Part shown: piece after piece, positions 27,064 to 36,991 of the stretch | Numbering within the stretch: position 1 is the first letter of the stretch | Layout of the letters: every line of letters begins with the position of its first letter | Source: TMED8 sp038125725 | GTDB lineage: Bacteria; Pseudomonadota; Alphaproteobacteria; Rhodospirillales; Casp-alpha2 | Reading direction: 5' to 3' | Length of the DNA stretch: 55,980 nucleotides | Assembly: GCA_038125725.1 (NCBI GenBank) | Contig: JAYPEK010000026.1 | Span: 1-55,980 of the forward strand | Translations under genes and position numbers: made by a program | The notes under the pieces: generated by a model | Told to the model about the DNA's origin: nothing | Seen by the model: only the letters and a program-made list of their open reading frames with translations | The model's database searches: none

Positions 27064-29178
27064 ATGGCGCACGGCCTGGAACCGATGCTGCATCCGAAAT
27101 CCGTGGCCGTGATCGGAGCTTCCGACGAACCCGGACGCATCGGCGGCCGGCCGATCAGCTTCATGAAGGCGGCCAAGTACGCCGGTGCCATCTATCCCGT
27201 CAATCCGACCCGCGACACCGTGCAGGACCTGCCCGCCTTCGCCTCCATCAAGGATGTGCCGGGACCGGTCGACACCGCCATCATCGCGGTGCCGGCGAAG
27301 ATCGCCGTCGCCACCCTCCAGGACTGCATCGACACCGGCGTCAAAAGCGCCGTCATCTTCACCGCCGGCTTCGCCGAGATGGACGCGGCCGGTGAGCGGG
27401 CGCAGCGGGAGTTGGAAGAACTCATCCGTACAAGCCCCATTCGCGCCGTCGGCCCCAACTGCCTGGGCGTTTTCAATGTCCGTGACGGCTGGTACGGCAC
27501 CTTCGCCAATGCCCCCGACATGGTCGAGACGGAACCCGGCGCGGTCGGCATCGTCACCCAGAGCGGCGCCTACGGCAGCCACGTCTTCGGCGCCGCGCAA
27601 GTCAGGCGCATCGGCGCCAATTACTGGGTGACCACCGGTAACGAGTGCGACGTCGACGTGGCGGAAGTGATCGAATACTACGCCCAGGCGCCGGACGTGA
27701 AGGTCATCCTGGCCTATGCAGAGGGCATGAAGAGCGCCGACCGTATCTGCCGGGCGCTGGAAATGGCACGCGACGCCGAGAAACCGGTGATCTTTCAAAA
27801 AGTCGGCCGATCGGCATTGGGTGCTCAGGCGGCGGCCTCACACACGGCGTCGCTGGCCGGCTCCGACAAGGTCTACGATGCGCTGTTCAAGCAATACGGC
27901 GTCTACCGGGCCGAATCCACCGACGAGATGCTCGACGTCGCCTATGCCTGCCAGTTCGGCCGCTATCCGGCCGGACGCAAGGTCACCCTGCAGACCATTT
28001 CCGGCGGCGTCGGCGTGCAGATGGCCGACGCGGCCGAGAAATACGGCCTCGACGTGGCGCCCATGCCGGAAGCGACGCAGAAGAAACTGAAGGAACTGCT
28101 GCCCTTCGCCGCCGTGCGCAATCCCGTCGACTTCACCGCCCAGGCCCTGAACGAACCACACCTGATGGAACAGGACCTGACCATGACCATCGAGGAGGCG
28201 GACTACGACGCCTTCATTATCTATCTGGCGGGCGTCGCCAGTTCGCCCTTCACCCGCGAGGCGATGCGCGACATCCTCAGCCGGCTGTTGCAGAAGTATC
28301 CGGACGAAATCTATTTCCTGGGTCTCACCCGCATCGACCAGCATGTCGGCGGATACGAGGCGCTCGGGATCCCCTGTTATACCGACCCGGACCTGATGGT
28401 GCGCGCCATGTCGGCGCTAATGAGCTTCGGCGAGAGCTTCCGCCGTGGCCGGCCCACGGCCCCACCGCCGCTCGCCGCCGATGCCTTGCCGGCCCCGGCG
28501 GAGACCGTCGGCGAGTTCGAGGCGAAACGCATCCTGGCCAGTGCCGGCATCCCAGTGACGCGCGAGGAACTGGCCACCGACCCCGATGGCGCCGTCGCCG
28601 CCTGGCGCGGGATCAGCGGGCCGGTGGTACTGAAGATCGCGTCCGCCGACATCACCCACAAGACCGAGATCGGCGGCGTGCTGTTGAACCTGAACGACGA
28701 GGCAGCCGTCCGCGACGGTTTCGAGACCTTGATCGAGCGCGCCAAGGCGGCCAAGCCCGAAGCCCGCATCGACGGGGTGATCGTCGCGGAAATGGCCGCC
28801 AGCGGCGTCGAGACGGTGATGGGCGTGGTCTCCGATCCGGTGTTCGGACCGGCGGTAATGTTCGGCCTCGGCGGTATCTTCGTCGAGGTCTTGAAGGACG
28901 TCACCTTCCACCTGGCGCCCTTCGGCGTCGACGAGGCGCGGCGCATGATCGACGAGATCCAGGGCCGCGCCATGCTCGACGGCGTGCGCGGGGCCCCCGC
29001 TTGCGACATCGACGCGCTGGCGGAAGCCTTGTCCAGGCTCTCCGTCTTCGCCGACGCCAACCGCGATCGCATCGATAGCATCGACGTCAATCCGTTCATC
29101 GCCTTGCCCAAAGGCGCCGTCGCGGTCGATGCCCTGATCATCCCCAAGGACCCCAACCAAGGAGAGCCCACGTCATGA
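27064..29178 (+). CDS. NDP-forming acyl-CoA synthetase (acetate-CoA ligase family)
   Basis: A 704-residue fusion of the alpha- and beta-type domains. A CoA-binding Rossmann domain (PKSVAVIGASDEPGRIGG) covers about 1-135. The succinyl-CoA-ligase-like domain has the phosphohistidine motif ASHTASLAGSD with His260. A C-terminal ATP-grasp domain from about 480 carries VVLKIASADITHKTEIGGV. The enzyme activates a carboxylic acid with ATP or GTP, CoA and release of ADP or GDP. The start follows GGGAGG. It heads an operon with the SDR (4-nt overlap) and both acyl-CoA dehydrogenase subunits, so the acid activated is probably degraded by beta-oxidation. Confidence 0.93.
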   Translation: MAHGLEPMLHPKSVAVIGASDEPGRIGGRPISFMKAAKYAGAIYPVNPTRDTVQDLPAFASIKDVPGPVDTAIIAVPAKIAVATLQDCIDTGVKSAVIFTAGFAEMDAAGERAQRELEELIRTSPIRAVGPNCLGVFNVRDGWYGTFANAPDMVETEPGAVGIVTQSGAYGSHVFGAAQVRRIGANYWVTTGNECDVDVAEVIEYYAQAPDVKVILAYAEGMKSADRICRALEMARDAEKPVIFQKVGRSALGAQAAASHTASLAGSDKVYDALFKQYGVYRAESTDEMLDVAYACQFGRYPAGRKVTLQTISGGVGVQMADAAEKYGLDVAPMPEATQKKLKELLPFAAVRNPVDFTAQALNEPHLMEQDLTMTIEEADYDAFIIYLAGVASSPFTREAMRDILSRLLQKYPDEIYFLGLTRIDQHVGGYEALGIPCYTDPDLMVRAMSALMSFGESFRRGRPTAPPPLAADALPAPAETVGEFEAKRILASAGIPVTREELATDPDGAVAAWRGISGPVVLKIASADITHKTEIGGVLLNLNDEAAVRDGFETLIERAKAAKPEARIDGVIVAEMAASGVETVMGVVSDPVFGPAVMFGLGGIFVEVLKDVTFHLAPFGVDEARRMIDEIQGRAMLDGVRGAPACDIDALAEALSRLSVFADANRDRIDSIDVNPFIALPKGAVAVDALIIPKDPNQGEPTS

Positions 29179-29951
29179 GCGCCCCCACCGTCAATCCCAT
29201 GAGCCTCGACGGCCGCACCATCATCGTCACCGGCGCCGGGCAAGGCATCGGCGAGGCCTGCGCGCGGCTGATCGCGGATCTCGGCGGAAACCCGGTGCTG
29301 CTCGATCTGCAGGGCGATAAGGTCGGCGCCGTCGCCCAGGACATCGGCGCCGACGCGCACATCGGCAGCGTCACCGATCCCGATTTCGTACAGGACACCG
29401 TCGCCGCCGTGGCGGAAAAGCACGGCGCCATCCACGGCCTCATCAACAACGCCGGCATCGTCCGCGCGGCGATGATCCACAAGATGCCGATCGAGACCTG
29501 GCAGGAGGTCATCGACGTGAATCTCTCGGGCGTCTTCTACTGCCTGCAGGCGGTCGGCCGCCACATGCTCGACCGAGCCAAGGACGGAGACACCGCACCC
29601 GGCGCCATCGTCAACATTTCCTCCATAGCAGGCCGGCGCGGCACCAGCGGCCAGATCAACTACGGCGCCGCCAAGTCAGGTGTCCTCGGCCTGACCATGA
29701 GCGCCGCCAAGGAATGGGGGAAGTTCGGCATCCGCGTCAACAGCCTCTGTTTCGGCGTGGTGGAAACGGAAATGACCGAGACCATCCGCTCCGATAAGTT
29801 CCGCGACATGTACCTGGAGACCATTCCCTTGGGCCGCTTCTCGACGCCGCGCGAAGTGGCGGAACCGGTGGTCTTCATGTTGACCGACGCCGCGAGCTAT
29901 ATTACCGGACAGCACCTGACCGCCGACGGCGGCAGCCATATCGGATTTTAG
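29175..29951 (+). CDS. Short-chain dehydrogenase/reductase
   Basis: A 258-residue classical SDR. The cofactor loop TGAGQGIGE (19-27), NNAG (91-94), catalytic Ser149/150 in NISS, Tyr163 and Lys167 in YGAAK are all present. The C-terminus YITGQHLTADGGSHIGF is standard. An acidic residue after the second strand (LLDLQG) suggests NAD. In this context it is a likely 3-hydroxyacyl-CoA dehydrogenase. Its ATG overlaps the synthetase stop (ATGA). Confidence 0.93.
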   Translation: MSAPTVNPMSLDGRTIIVTGAGQGIGEACARLIADLGGNPVLLDLQGDKVGAVAQDIGADAHIGSVTDPDFVQDTVAAVAEKHGAIHGLINNAGIVRAAMIHKMPIETWQEVIDVNLSGVFYCLQAVGRHMLDRAKDGDTAPGAIVNISSIAGRRGTSGQINYGAAKSGVLGLTMSAAKEWGKFGIRVNSLCFGVVETEMTETIRSDKFRDMYLETIPLGRFSTPREVAEPVVFMLTDAASYITGQHLTADGGSHIGF

Positions 29952-29964
29952 GAGGACGCGCGCC

Positions 29965-31161
29965 ATGAACCTCAACTTCACCCCCGAAGAGGAAGCCTTC
30001 CGCCAAGAGGTCCGCGCCTTCCTGGCGGCGAAACTGCCGGCGGAACTGGTGCAGAAGACCAAGACCGGCGTGCGCCTCGGCAAGGAGGACTACAAGACCT
30101 GGCAGCGGCTCTTGTACGAGCAAGGCTGGGTTTCGCCGAAATGGCCGACGCAATACGGCGGCACCGGCTGGACGGCGATCCAGATTCACATTTTCGACGA
30201 GGAATGCTTCGCCGCCGGCGCGCCGCGCATCCTGCCGTTCGGTATCGGCCTGGTCGGCCCGGTGATCATCAATTTCGGCAACGACGAACAGAAAGCCACC
30301 TACCTGGACGACATCCGCTCCGGCGAGGTGTTCTGGTGCCAGGGCTTCTCGGAGCCGGGCTCCGGTTCGGACCTGGCGTCTCTGAAGACCCGCGCGGTGC
30401 TGGACGGCGCCAAATGGGTCGTCAACGGCCAGAAGACCTGGACCACGGCGGCGCACTGGGCGGACTGGATGTTCACCCTGGTGCGCACCGACCCGGACGT
30501 GAAACAGCAGGAAGGCATTTCGTTCCTGCTCATCGACATGAAATCGCCCGGCGTCGAGGTCCGCCCGATCATCACCATCGACGGCGAACACATGGTCAAC
30601 GAGGTGTTTCTCGACAACGTCGAGGTGCCGGCCGAAAACCTGGTGGGTGAGCTCAACAAGGGCTGGGACTACGCCAAGTTCCTGCTCGCCAACGAGCGCA
30701 CCAGCATCGCCGGTATCGGCCAGTCGAAGGCGGAGTTCCGTACCTTGAAGGAGATCGCCCGGCACGAGCGCAAGAACGGCAAGCCGCTGATCGAGGACCC
30801 GCTGTTCCAGTCGCGCCTGGCGAAGTTGGAAATCGACCTGATGGCGCTGGAAATCACCAACATGCGCATGCTGGTCGAGGAACAGAAGGCCGGCAAGCCG
30901 GGCCCCATGTCGTCGATCCTGAAAATCCGCGGCACCGAGATCCAGCAGCAGCTCTCGGAGCTCTCCATGGATGCCGTCGGCGTTTATGCCAATCCGTGGA
31001 TCGAGGCGGCGCTGGAAGCCAACTGGAACGGCGAGCCGGTGGGGCCGGAATACGCGCCGGCGCGCACGCCCTATTACCTGTTCCGTCGCAAGGCGTCGAT
31101 CTACGGCGGCTCCAACGAAATCCAGAAGAACGTGCTCTCCAAAGCCGTTCTTGGGCTCTGA
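29965..31161 (+). CDS. Acyl-CoA dehydrogenase, PimC-like large subunit
   Basis: A 398-residue flavoprotein. WCQGFSEPGSGSDLASLKT is the substrate/FAD signature, KWVVNGQKTWTT the central beta-domain, and IYGGSNEIQKNVL the C-terminal signature. The residue that is the catalytic Glu in medium-chain enzymes is Gly here (YGGSNEI), so the base must come from elsewhere. The pairing with the next gene strongly resembles the PimC/PimD pimeloyl-CoA dehydrogenase subunits and the alpha2beta2 steroid-type enzymes. It follows the SDR by 13 nt with AGGAGG. Confidence 0.92.
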   Translation: MNLNFTPEEEAFRQEVRAFLAAKLPAELVQKTKTGVRLGKEDYKTWQRLLYEQGWVSPKWPTQYGGTGWTAIQIHIFDEECFAAGAPRILPFGIGLVGPVIINFGNDEQKATYLDDIRSGEVFWCQGFSEPGSGSDLASLKTRAVLDGAKWVVNGQKTWTTAAHWADWMFTLVRTDPDVKQQEGISFLLIDMKSPGVEVRPIITIDGEHMVNEVFLDNVEVPAENLVGELNKGWDYAKFLLANERTSIAGIGQSKAEFRTLKEIARHERKNGKPLIEDPLFQSRLAKLEIDLMALEITNMRMLVEEQKAGKPGPMSSILKIRGTEIQQQLSELSMDAVGVYANPWIEAALEANWNGEPVGPEYAPARTPYYLFRRKASIYGGSNEIQKNVLSKAVLGL

Positions 31162-31176
31162 TCGGGGAGGAAGAAG

Positions 31177-32322
31177 ATGGATTTCGATTATTCAGAAGAA
31201 CAAACCCTGTTCTCCGACAGCCTGCGGAAGCTCCTGGAGGATACCTATTCGGACACCGAGCGCCGCAAGGTGCTGGACCAGGACGACAGTTTCCATTCGG
31301 AAGCGCTGTGGCAAGCTTACGCGGAACTGGGGCTTTTGGGCCTGACCTTCCCCGAGGAAATGGGCGGCTTCGGCGGCAGCGCCATCGACATGATGGTGGC
31401 GGAGATCGAGTTTGGAAGGTTCTTGTCGCTGGAGCCTTATCTGGCGAGCGTCATCCTCGGCGGCGGGGCGCTCCGGCTCGGCGGCTCGGCCGAGCAGCAA
31501 TCACGCCTGCTCGAGCCGATGATCGCCGGCGAATTGAAACTCGCCTGTGCGCTGGGTGAACCGCAATCGCGTTACGACGCCTTCGACGTGGAAACCAAGG
31601 CCGAGAAAAGCGGGTCGGGCTATGTGCTGAGCGGCCGCAAGGCGGTGGCGCTGGGCGCCGACTGCGCCGACCGGTTGATCGTATCTGCGCGCTCGGCGGG
31701 CGGCGTTGCCGACAAGCAAGGTTTGAGCCTGTTCATCGTCGACGCCAAGGCGGCGGGCGTTTCGATCAATCCCTATCGGCTGAGCGACGGACGCGGCGCG
31801 GCGGAGGTGACGCTGGAAAACGTCGCCGTCGATGCCGCCGATCTGGTCGGCGAGGCCGAGAACGCCTGGCCGCTGATCGACCACGTGGTCGACCTCGGCA
31901 CGGCGGCGCTTTGCGCCGAAGCCATCGGCGCCATGAAGAAGGCCAACGATCTGACGCTGGAATACCTCAAGACCCGCCAGCAGTTCGGCCGCCCGATCGG
32001 CAAGTTCCAGGTGCTGCAGCACCGCATGGTCGACATGACTATCGAAAAGGAACAGGCGGAATCGCTGGCGCTGCTGGCCTGCATGGACGCCGACAAGACG
32101 GACCCGGCCGTCCGCAACCGCGCCGTCTCGGCGGCCAAGGTCGAGGTCGGCACCGCCGCGCGCTTCATCTCCGAGGCGGCCGTGCAGATGCACGGCGGCA
32201 TCGGCGTCACCGATGAATACGTGCTCGGCGAATACGTGAAGCGGCTCTCGGTGGTTCAGGCCACCTTCGGCGACGTCGATCACCATCTGCAACGCTTCGG
32301 CGCCCTGACGGCCGCTGCTTAG
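31177..32322 (+). CDS. Acyl-CoA dehydrogenase, PimD-like small subunit
   Basis: A 381-residue acyl-CoA dehydrogenase. It begins MDFDYSEEQTLFSDSLRKLL and ends with AAVQMHGGIGVTDEYVLGEYVKRL, typical of the small partner in two-subunit dehydrogenases. KTRQQFGRPIGKFQVLQHRM is the FAD-contact region. GGAGG precedes its ATG, which lies 16 nt after the large-subunit stop. It converges, 7 nt away, with the TRAP permease gene. The two subunits probably assemble as an alpha2beta2 enzyme. Confidence 0.92.
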   Translation: MDFDYSEEQTLFSDSLRKLLEDTYSDTERRKVLDQDDSFHSEALWQAYAELGLLGLTFPEEMGGFGGSAIDMMVAEIEFGRFLSLEPYLASVILGGGALRLGGSAEQQSRLLEPMIAGELKLACALGEPQSRYDAFDVETKAEKSGSGYVLSGRKAVALGADCADRLIVSARSAGGVADKQGLSLFIVDAKAAGVSINPYRLSDGRGAAEVTLENVAVDAADLVGEAENAWPLIDHVVDLGTAALCAEAIGAMKKANDLTLEYLKTRQQFGRPIGKFQVLQHRMVDMTIEKEQAESLALLACMDADKTDPAVRNRAVSAAKVEVGTAARFISEAAVQMHGGIGVTDEYVLGEYVKRLSVVQATFGDVDHHLQRFGALTAAA

Positions 32323-32328
32323 GCGGCG

Positions 32329-34308
32329 TCAGGCGCGGGCCAGGGACCGCATCGCCAGCCATGACAGCAGATAGACGCCGGCCGTCGCCGAAAGGCCGAT
32401 GGCCATCAACTCCTTGCCGGTGAAACCGATCACCTTGGAGCCGGGCATGGCCAGCGCCAGCGCGCCGATGATCAGGGCGAGACGCAGCGGCCACTGCAGC
32501 GCGCCCAGCCGCGTTAAATCGCCGACACCGTAGAGATAGCCCTGCAAGCCGGTGGACAGGATCACCACGCCGATCATGGCGTCGATGAACAATCCGGCGA
32601 TATGCAGCGGCTCGCCCTGCATGATCAGGCCCGGGTCGAGGACAAAGAAGAACGGCACGAAATAGATGATGGTGCCGAGCTTTGTCGCCTCGACGCCGGT
32701 GCGCATGGGATTGGCGCCAGCCAGCGAAGCGGCGGCGAAGGCGCCCAGCGCCACCGGCGGTGTGATGAACGACAGCATCCCCCAATAGAGCATGAACATG
32801 TGCACGCCCATGGCGTTGAGGCCGGAATCGGTCAGCGCCGGCGCCAGCGTGATGGCGAGGATGATATAGGCCACCGTGACGGTGACGCCGATGCCCATGA
32901 TGAAGCTGGCGAGCGCCCCCAAGAGCAACAGCAGCAAGACGTTGTTGTCGGCCAGTTGCAGCAGATCGAAGGCGAGCGTGCCGACCTTGCTCTGGTAGGC
33001 GAGCGCGCCGACGATCAGGCCGACGCCGGCCAGCACCGCCGCCAGTTCGGCGAACAGCTTGCCGATGCCCTCGACGAACTTGATGAAATCCTGCTTCGAC
33101 CAGCGGTGCCCGGGCACGAGTTGGTTGATGACGATCAGAAGTCCGGTGGCGTAGAACGGCGCCTGCGCCTCGCGGTTCAGGATCATCAGCCAATAGATCA
33201 GCAACGCGAAGACCAGCAGGTAGTACCAGCCCTCCTTCATCACGTCCTTCACCGACGGCAACTCTGCGCGGTCGATGCCCTTGAGTTTCATCTTCGCCGC
33301 ATAGGCATCGATCTGCATGAACAGGGCGAAGAAATAGAGTACCGAGGGGATCACCGCCGCGATGACGATGTCGCGGTAGGGAACTTCCAGATTGATGGCC
33401 ATGATGAAGGCGGTGGCGCCCATGACGGGCGGCATCAGCACGCCGCCGGTGGACGCGCAGGCCTCGACGCCGCCGGCCACGTGCGGCTGGAAGCCGATGC
33501 GCTTCATCGCCGGGATCGACATGGAGCCGGTGGTCAGCACGTTGGTGATGACGCTGCCGCTCATGGAGCCCATCAGCCCCGACGCGAAAATCGCCACCTT
33601 GGCCGGCCCGCCGCGCACATGGCCCAGCAGCGCGAAGGCCAGGTTGATGAAGAACTTGCCGCCGCCGGTATGCTGCAAGGCGACGCCGAAAATCAGGAAG
33701 CCGATCACCAGATTGGCGAAGGCGCGAAACGGGATGCCGATGATGCTTTCGGTCGAAAGCGCGTGAAAGGCCGCCGTGTCGCCGGGGGTCTCTGTGCTGC
33801 CCTCGAGGATGCCGGGCAGCGAGCCGGCAAACAGCGGATAGATGGAGACCAGGCCGATGATGACGGCGACGATGTTGCCGCCGGCGCGCCGCGTCGCTTC
33901 CAGCACCAGGACCCAGAGCGCGATGCCGACGTATTGCATGTGGTCGGGCGCCGCGTACTCCCAGCCAAGGTCGACGATCTGATTGGCGAAGCCGCAGAGC
34001 GTCGCGGTAATGGCGAACGCCACCAGCGTCAGCACCACGTCGTACCATGGAACCCGGTCGAGCGGGCTTTTCGGGGTCGCGGGAAAGACGAAAAACGCCA
34101 ACGGCAACAGCACCGCCAGGATGGCGTAGAAATACTGGTTGTCGATGATGACGTAACCGAAGGTATTGCCGAGGTTAAAGGCCTTGTAGAGGCCGAGCGA
34201 GAAGGAGATGACGGCACTCGACAACAGCGCCGCCCGCCAAACGGGACCGAGCCGGCGATAGCGGATTTCCGCGCTCGCCGGCTCGTCCACTTGCATCGTG
34301 GTATTCAC
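32329..34308 (-). CDS. TRAP transporter fused permease (TAXI type), system A
   Basis: A 659-residue polytopic protein. It combines DctQ-like N-terminal helices with a DctM-like core: GGPAKVAIFASGLMGSMSGS, GGVLMPPVMGATAFIM and FITPPVALGAFAAASLAGANP are the fused-permease signatures. It uses an ion gradient to import a substrate delivered by a periplasmic TAXI protein. The binding-protein gene lies 27 nt upstream. The product lacks the C-terminal extension found in the second permease at 37421. Confidence 0.93.
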   Translation of the reverse strand: MNTTMQVDEPASAEIRYRRLGPVWRAALLSSAVISFSLGLYKAFNLGNTFGYVIIDNQYFYAILAVLLPLAFFVFPATPKSPLDRVPWYDVVLTLVAFAITATLCGFANQIVDLGWEYAAPDHMQYVGIALWVLVLEATRRAGGNIVAVIIGLVSIYPLFAGSLPGILEGSTETPGDTAAFHALSTESIIGIPFRAFANLVIGFLIFGVALQHTGGGKFFINLAFALLGHVRGGPAKVAIFASGLMGSMSGSVITNVLTTGSMSIPAMKRIGFQPHVAGGVEACASTGGVLMPPVMGATAFIMAINLEVPYRDIVIAAVIPSVLYFFALFMQIDAYAAKMKLKGIDRAELPSVKDVMKEGWYYLLVFALLIYWLMILNREAQAPFYATGLLIVINQLVPGHRWSKQDFIKFVEGIGKLFAELAAVLAGVGLIVGALAYQSKVGTLAFDLLQLADNNVLLLLLLGALASFIMGIGVTVTVAYIILAITLAPALTDSGLNAMGVHMFMLYWGMLSFITPPVALGAFAAASLAGANPMRTGVEATKLGTIIYFVPFFFVLDPGLIMQGEPLHIAGLFIDAMIGVVILSTGLQGYLYGVGDLTRLGALQWPLRLALIIGALALAMPGSKVIGFTGKELMAIGLSATAGVYLLSWLAMRSLARA

Positions 34309-34335
34309 CTTTTCAGGCCGGCCGAAGCCGAAACC

Positions 34336-35487
34336 CTAGTTGAAGACCGTCGGCATGCCCGCCTGCTTCAACGCAGCCGCCCGGGCCTTCATCCAGCCGG
34401 CTTTGTAGGCTTCCGCGGGCGCGCCCGCGGCGGAGGCTTTGTAGGCCTTCCAGGCGGACTGGATGACGCCCTGGCGTTTTACCAGATTGTCGTTGTGCGC
34501 CTGCGCGGCGTCGGACCAGATGCCCTTTTCCTTCCAATAGCGGATGGCGCCGTCGTGGTAGGGAAGCGCCCACTGCATCTTCTGGTTCGCGATCGCCCAA
34601 CCGGCGGCACCCTTGGCGCCGTCCTTGTAGTCGTCGAAGTTCTCGACCATCGACTTGACCAACTCGTAGACCACGTCGGCGCTCATATCGGCGTTGGAGA
34701 CCAGGATCGGGTAAGGATAGGTGGCGCCGATGTGCGGCGTTTCCTTGGACATATTGGTGCCAGATGTACCGACGTTCTTCAGGTAGATCGGCGACACGCC
34801 CTGGGCGCGCTTCCAGCCTTCCGCGTCATCGTGCGGCAACGGCGGCCAGTGGAGGCCGCGCAGCGAGGCGGCGAGCTTCTTGGTCACCGGCGACACGGTC
34901 GAGGTAAAGGCGGCGTCGGCCTGGCCGTTGATGATGGCGTCGAAGGACGCGGCGAAGCCCGACACGGTGACCTTGGTGACGTCGTCCCAGGTAAGACCGG
35001 CAAAAGCCAGGTGCGCGGCGACGTTCCAATTCAGCGCATCACCGCCCTTGACCCAGGCGATACGCTTTCCCTTGAGGTCGGCCAGCGTCTTGATGCCGGC
35101 GTCGGCGGCGACCGCGACGGCCAGGTTGTTGGCGCCGAGCGCGGTCATGGCGAGGCGCAGCGGCTGCGGGCCCCAGGCCTCGTCGGCGAACAGGAAGGCA
35201 CCTTCCTGGCCCATGTAGACGGCCGCGCCGCAGGCACAGAAATCGATCTTGCCGTCACGAAGCGGTGCCATGCGGGAAATGTCGTTCTTGCCGGGAATCA
35301 CCCGGATCGAGGTGCCATGGCGCTTCTTCAGCATGTTGCCGATGGCGATCGACGCCGCGTAGCCCGAAGACGTGGTGCCATAGGCCGACCAGGTCATTTT
35401 TTTCGGCAGGTCGGCGGCGCCGGCGCCGGCGGTGACGAAGGCGGCGCCCACGGCCGCGAGGGCCAGGGTTTTGAGATAGGTCTTCAT
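34336..35487 (-). CDS. TAXI-family TRAP solute-binding protein, system A
   Basis: A 383-residue periplasmic protein with signal peptide MKTYLKTLALAAVGAAFVTA cleaved after GAGA. It opens MTWSAYGTTSSGYAASIAIG and has GIKTLADLKGKRIAWVKGGD, the family hinge. ALPYHDGAIRYWKEKG closes it, the C-terminal TAXI signature. Two cysteines lie close together in DFCACGAAVY. The start follows GGGAGG by 8 nt. It is a divergent TAXI member, and its ligand cannot be predicted. Confidence 0.92.
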   Translation of the reverse strand: MKTYLKTLALAAVGAAFVTAGAGAADLPKKMTWSAYGTTSSGYAASIAIGNMLKKRHGTSIRVIPGKNDISRMAPLRDGKIDFCACGAAVYMGQEGAFLFADEAWGPQPLRLAMTALGANNLAVAVAADAGIKTLADLKGKRIAWVKGGDALNWNVAAHLAFAGLTWDDVTKVTVSGFAASFDAIINGQADAAFTSTVSPVTKKLAASLRGLHWPPLPHDDAEGWKRAQGVSPIYLKNVGTSGTNMSKETPHIGATYPYPILVSNADMSADVVYELVKSMVENFDDYKDGAKGAAGWAIANQKMQWALPYHDGAIRYWKEKGIWSDAAQAHNDNLVKRQGVIQSAWKAYKASAAGAPAEAYKAGWMKARAAALKQAGMPTVFN

Positions 35488-35752
35488 TGAGAATCCTCCC
35501 TTGGATGCGTGACTCGGATTCGCAAGCGAACCCGTCCCAGATACAGCGCTCCCGACGCTGAAATTGTTTTGTTTTAGGGGGTTACCAAAGCCCGGATCAA
35601 ATAACAGGTCAAGAAGTAAAAATGAAACGCGGGCACATGCATGGGTTGCTCTCCGTCGATCGAGAATTGCCAGGCTGGCGCCATCGCGGCATAGTCCCGT
35701 CGAAAGGGTCCGAACGGTGCCGAAAGCACCAAACGACGGGGCAACGGGTGAC

Positions 35753-36991
35753 ATGCGCAATCTCATCGTCGGTATCGTGGTGGGGGTGGTGGTCGGCATC
35801 GTCGTCGGCACCACCGTGGTGGCTCCGCGCCTGAAGCTTCCGGTGCAGGATACCGCCGAGCGCGCCGGCGGGAGCACATCGGCGCACCCGACGGCCATCG
35901 GTGTGCGCGGCGCGCCGCGCCAACCGCTGCCGGAACGACCGCCCGTTCGCGCCGCCGGTGCACCCAGACCCGAGCCGCTGCCGAACCGCCCGGACCGGGT
36001 CCGCTGGCGCATGGCCAGCGCCTATGCCAGCACGCTGGCGGAGCTCGGCAAACTGGGCAAACGGGTCGAGGCGGAAATCTGGAAGACATCGGCCGGGCGC
36101 CTGCAGGTCGAGTTCTTCGAACCCGGCACCCTGGTCTCCCCCGAGGCCGCCTTCGATGCGGTCCGCTCCGGCGCCATCGAAGCGGCATTCGCGACGCCGT
36201 CGCTGTGGGCCAAACGCAATCCGGCGCTGCACCTGTTCTCGGCCTTCCCGTTCGGGCCGCCGATCCAGGAATACCTGTCCTGGATCGAGACCGAAGGCGG
36301 CGAGATCATGCAGGAAGTCTTCACCGACCTGGGCGTCAGGGCGCTACCCTGCGGGCTGCTCGCGCCGGAGGGTTCGGGCTGGTTCCGCACCCCGGTGCAT
36401 TCGCTCGAACAATTGAAATCACTGCGTGTCGGCATGACCGGCCTTGGCGGCGAGGTGCTGCGCCAGATCGGGGTCGAGGTCATGCCCATCGCCGAGGGTG
36501 ACGTCTTCGTGGCGCTGGAGCGCGGCATGATCGATGCGGCGGAAGCGGCGCAGCCGTCCATCGATTTGCGCCTGGAGCTTCACCGCATGGCGCGGCATTA
36601 CTATTTCCCGGGCTGGCACCAGCCGGCGACGCTGCTGACGCTGATCGTCAATCAAGGCGCCTGGGACGCCCTGCCGGCGGCCGAGCAGAGCCAGCTCTCG
36701 GCCATCTGCGGTGACAACGTGCGGCGCGGCCTGGCCGAAAGCGAGGCGGCGCAGTTCCAGGCACTGAAGGTGCTGACCGCCGACGGCGTTGCGATTGAAA
36801 CCTGGCCGCCCGAGATCATCGCCGCCCTGGAAGGCGCCTGGATCGAGGTGGTCGCGGCCAAGCGCAAGGATAGCGGCGACTTCGACCGCGCCTGGCAGTC
36901 GCTGACGCGGTTCCGCGAGGAATACGAAATCTGGCGCGAGATCGGCGAGCCGGATAACCTGCCGGCGGCCAAGCCGATCAGCGGACGATAA
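35753..36991 (+). CDS. Membrane-anchored DctP-type TRAP binding protein
   Basis: A 412-residue protein. One N-terminal membrane helix, MRNLIVGIVVGVVVGIVVG, is uncleaved in appearance (no typical signal-peptidase site), and a Pro-rich linker of about 70 residues follows. The DctP fold then follows: RWRMASAYAS, GRLQVEFFEPGTLVSPEAAFDAV, GMIDAAEAAQPSIDLRL and HYYFPGWHQPATLLTLIVN. A GTG at 35717 with AAGGG upstream would add 12 residues. No matching DctQ/DctM genes are in the window; both neighbours are TAXI-type systems. The protein may be tethered to the membrane as a sensor or as a partner of a distant permease. It is divergent from the system A binding-protein gene. Confidence 0.88.
   Translation: MRNLIVGIVVGVVVGIVVGTTVVAPRLKLPVQDTAERAGGSTSAHPTAIGVRGAPRQPLPERPPVRAAGAPRPEPLPNRPDRVRWRMASAYASTLAELGKLGKRVEAEIWKTSAGRLQVEFFEPGTLVSPEAAFDAVRSGAIEAAFATPSLWAKRNPALHLFSAFPFGPPIQEYLSWIETEGGEIMQEVFTDLGVRALPCGLLAPEGSGWFRTPVHSLEQLKSLRVGMTGLGGEVLRQIGVEVMPIAEGDVFVALERGMIDAAEAAQPSIDLRLELHRMARHYYFPGWHQPATLLTLIVNQGAWDALPAAEQSQLSAICGDNVRRGLAESEAAQFQALKVLTADGVAIETWPPEIIAALEGAWIEVVAAKRKDSGDFDRAWQSLTRFREEYEIWREIGEPDNLPAAKPISGR

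Noticed and set aside
32602..35490. Very long plus-strand open frame (962 codons) opposite the TRAP genes
   Set aside because: It is rich in Arg, His, Gly and Gln with no domain, and lies antisense to two well-supported genes. It is a by-product of high GC at third codon positions.
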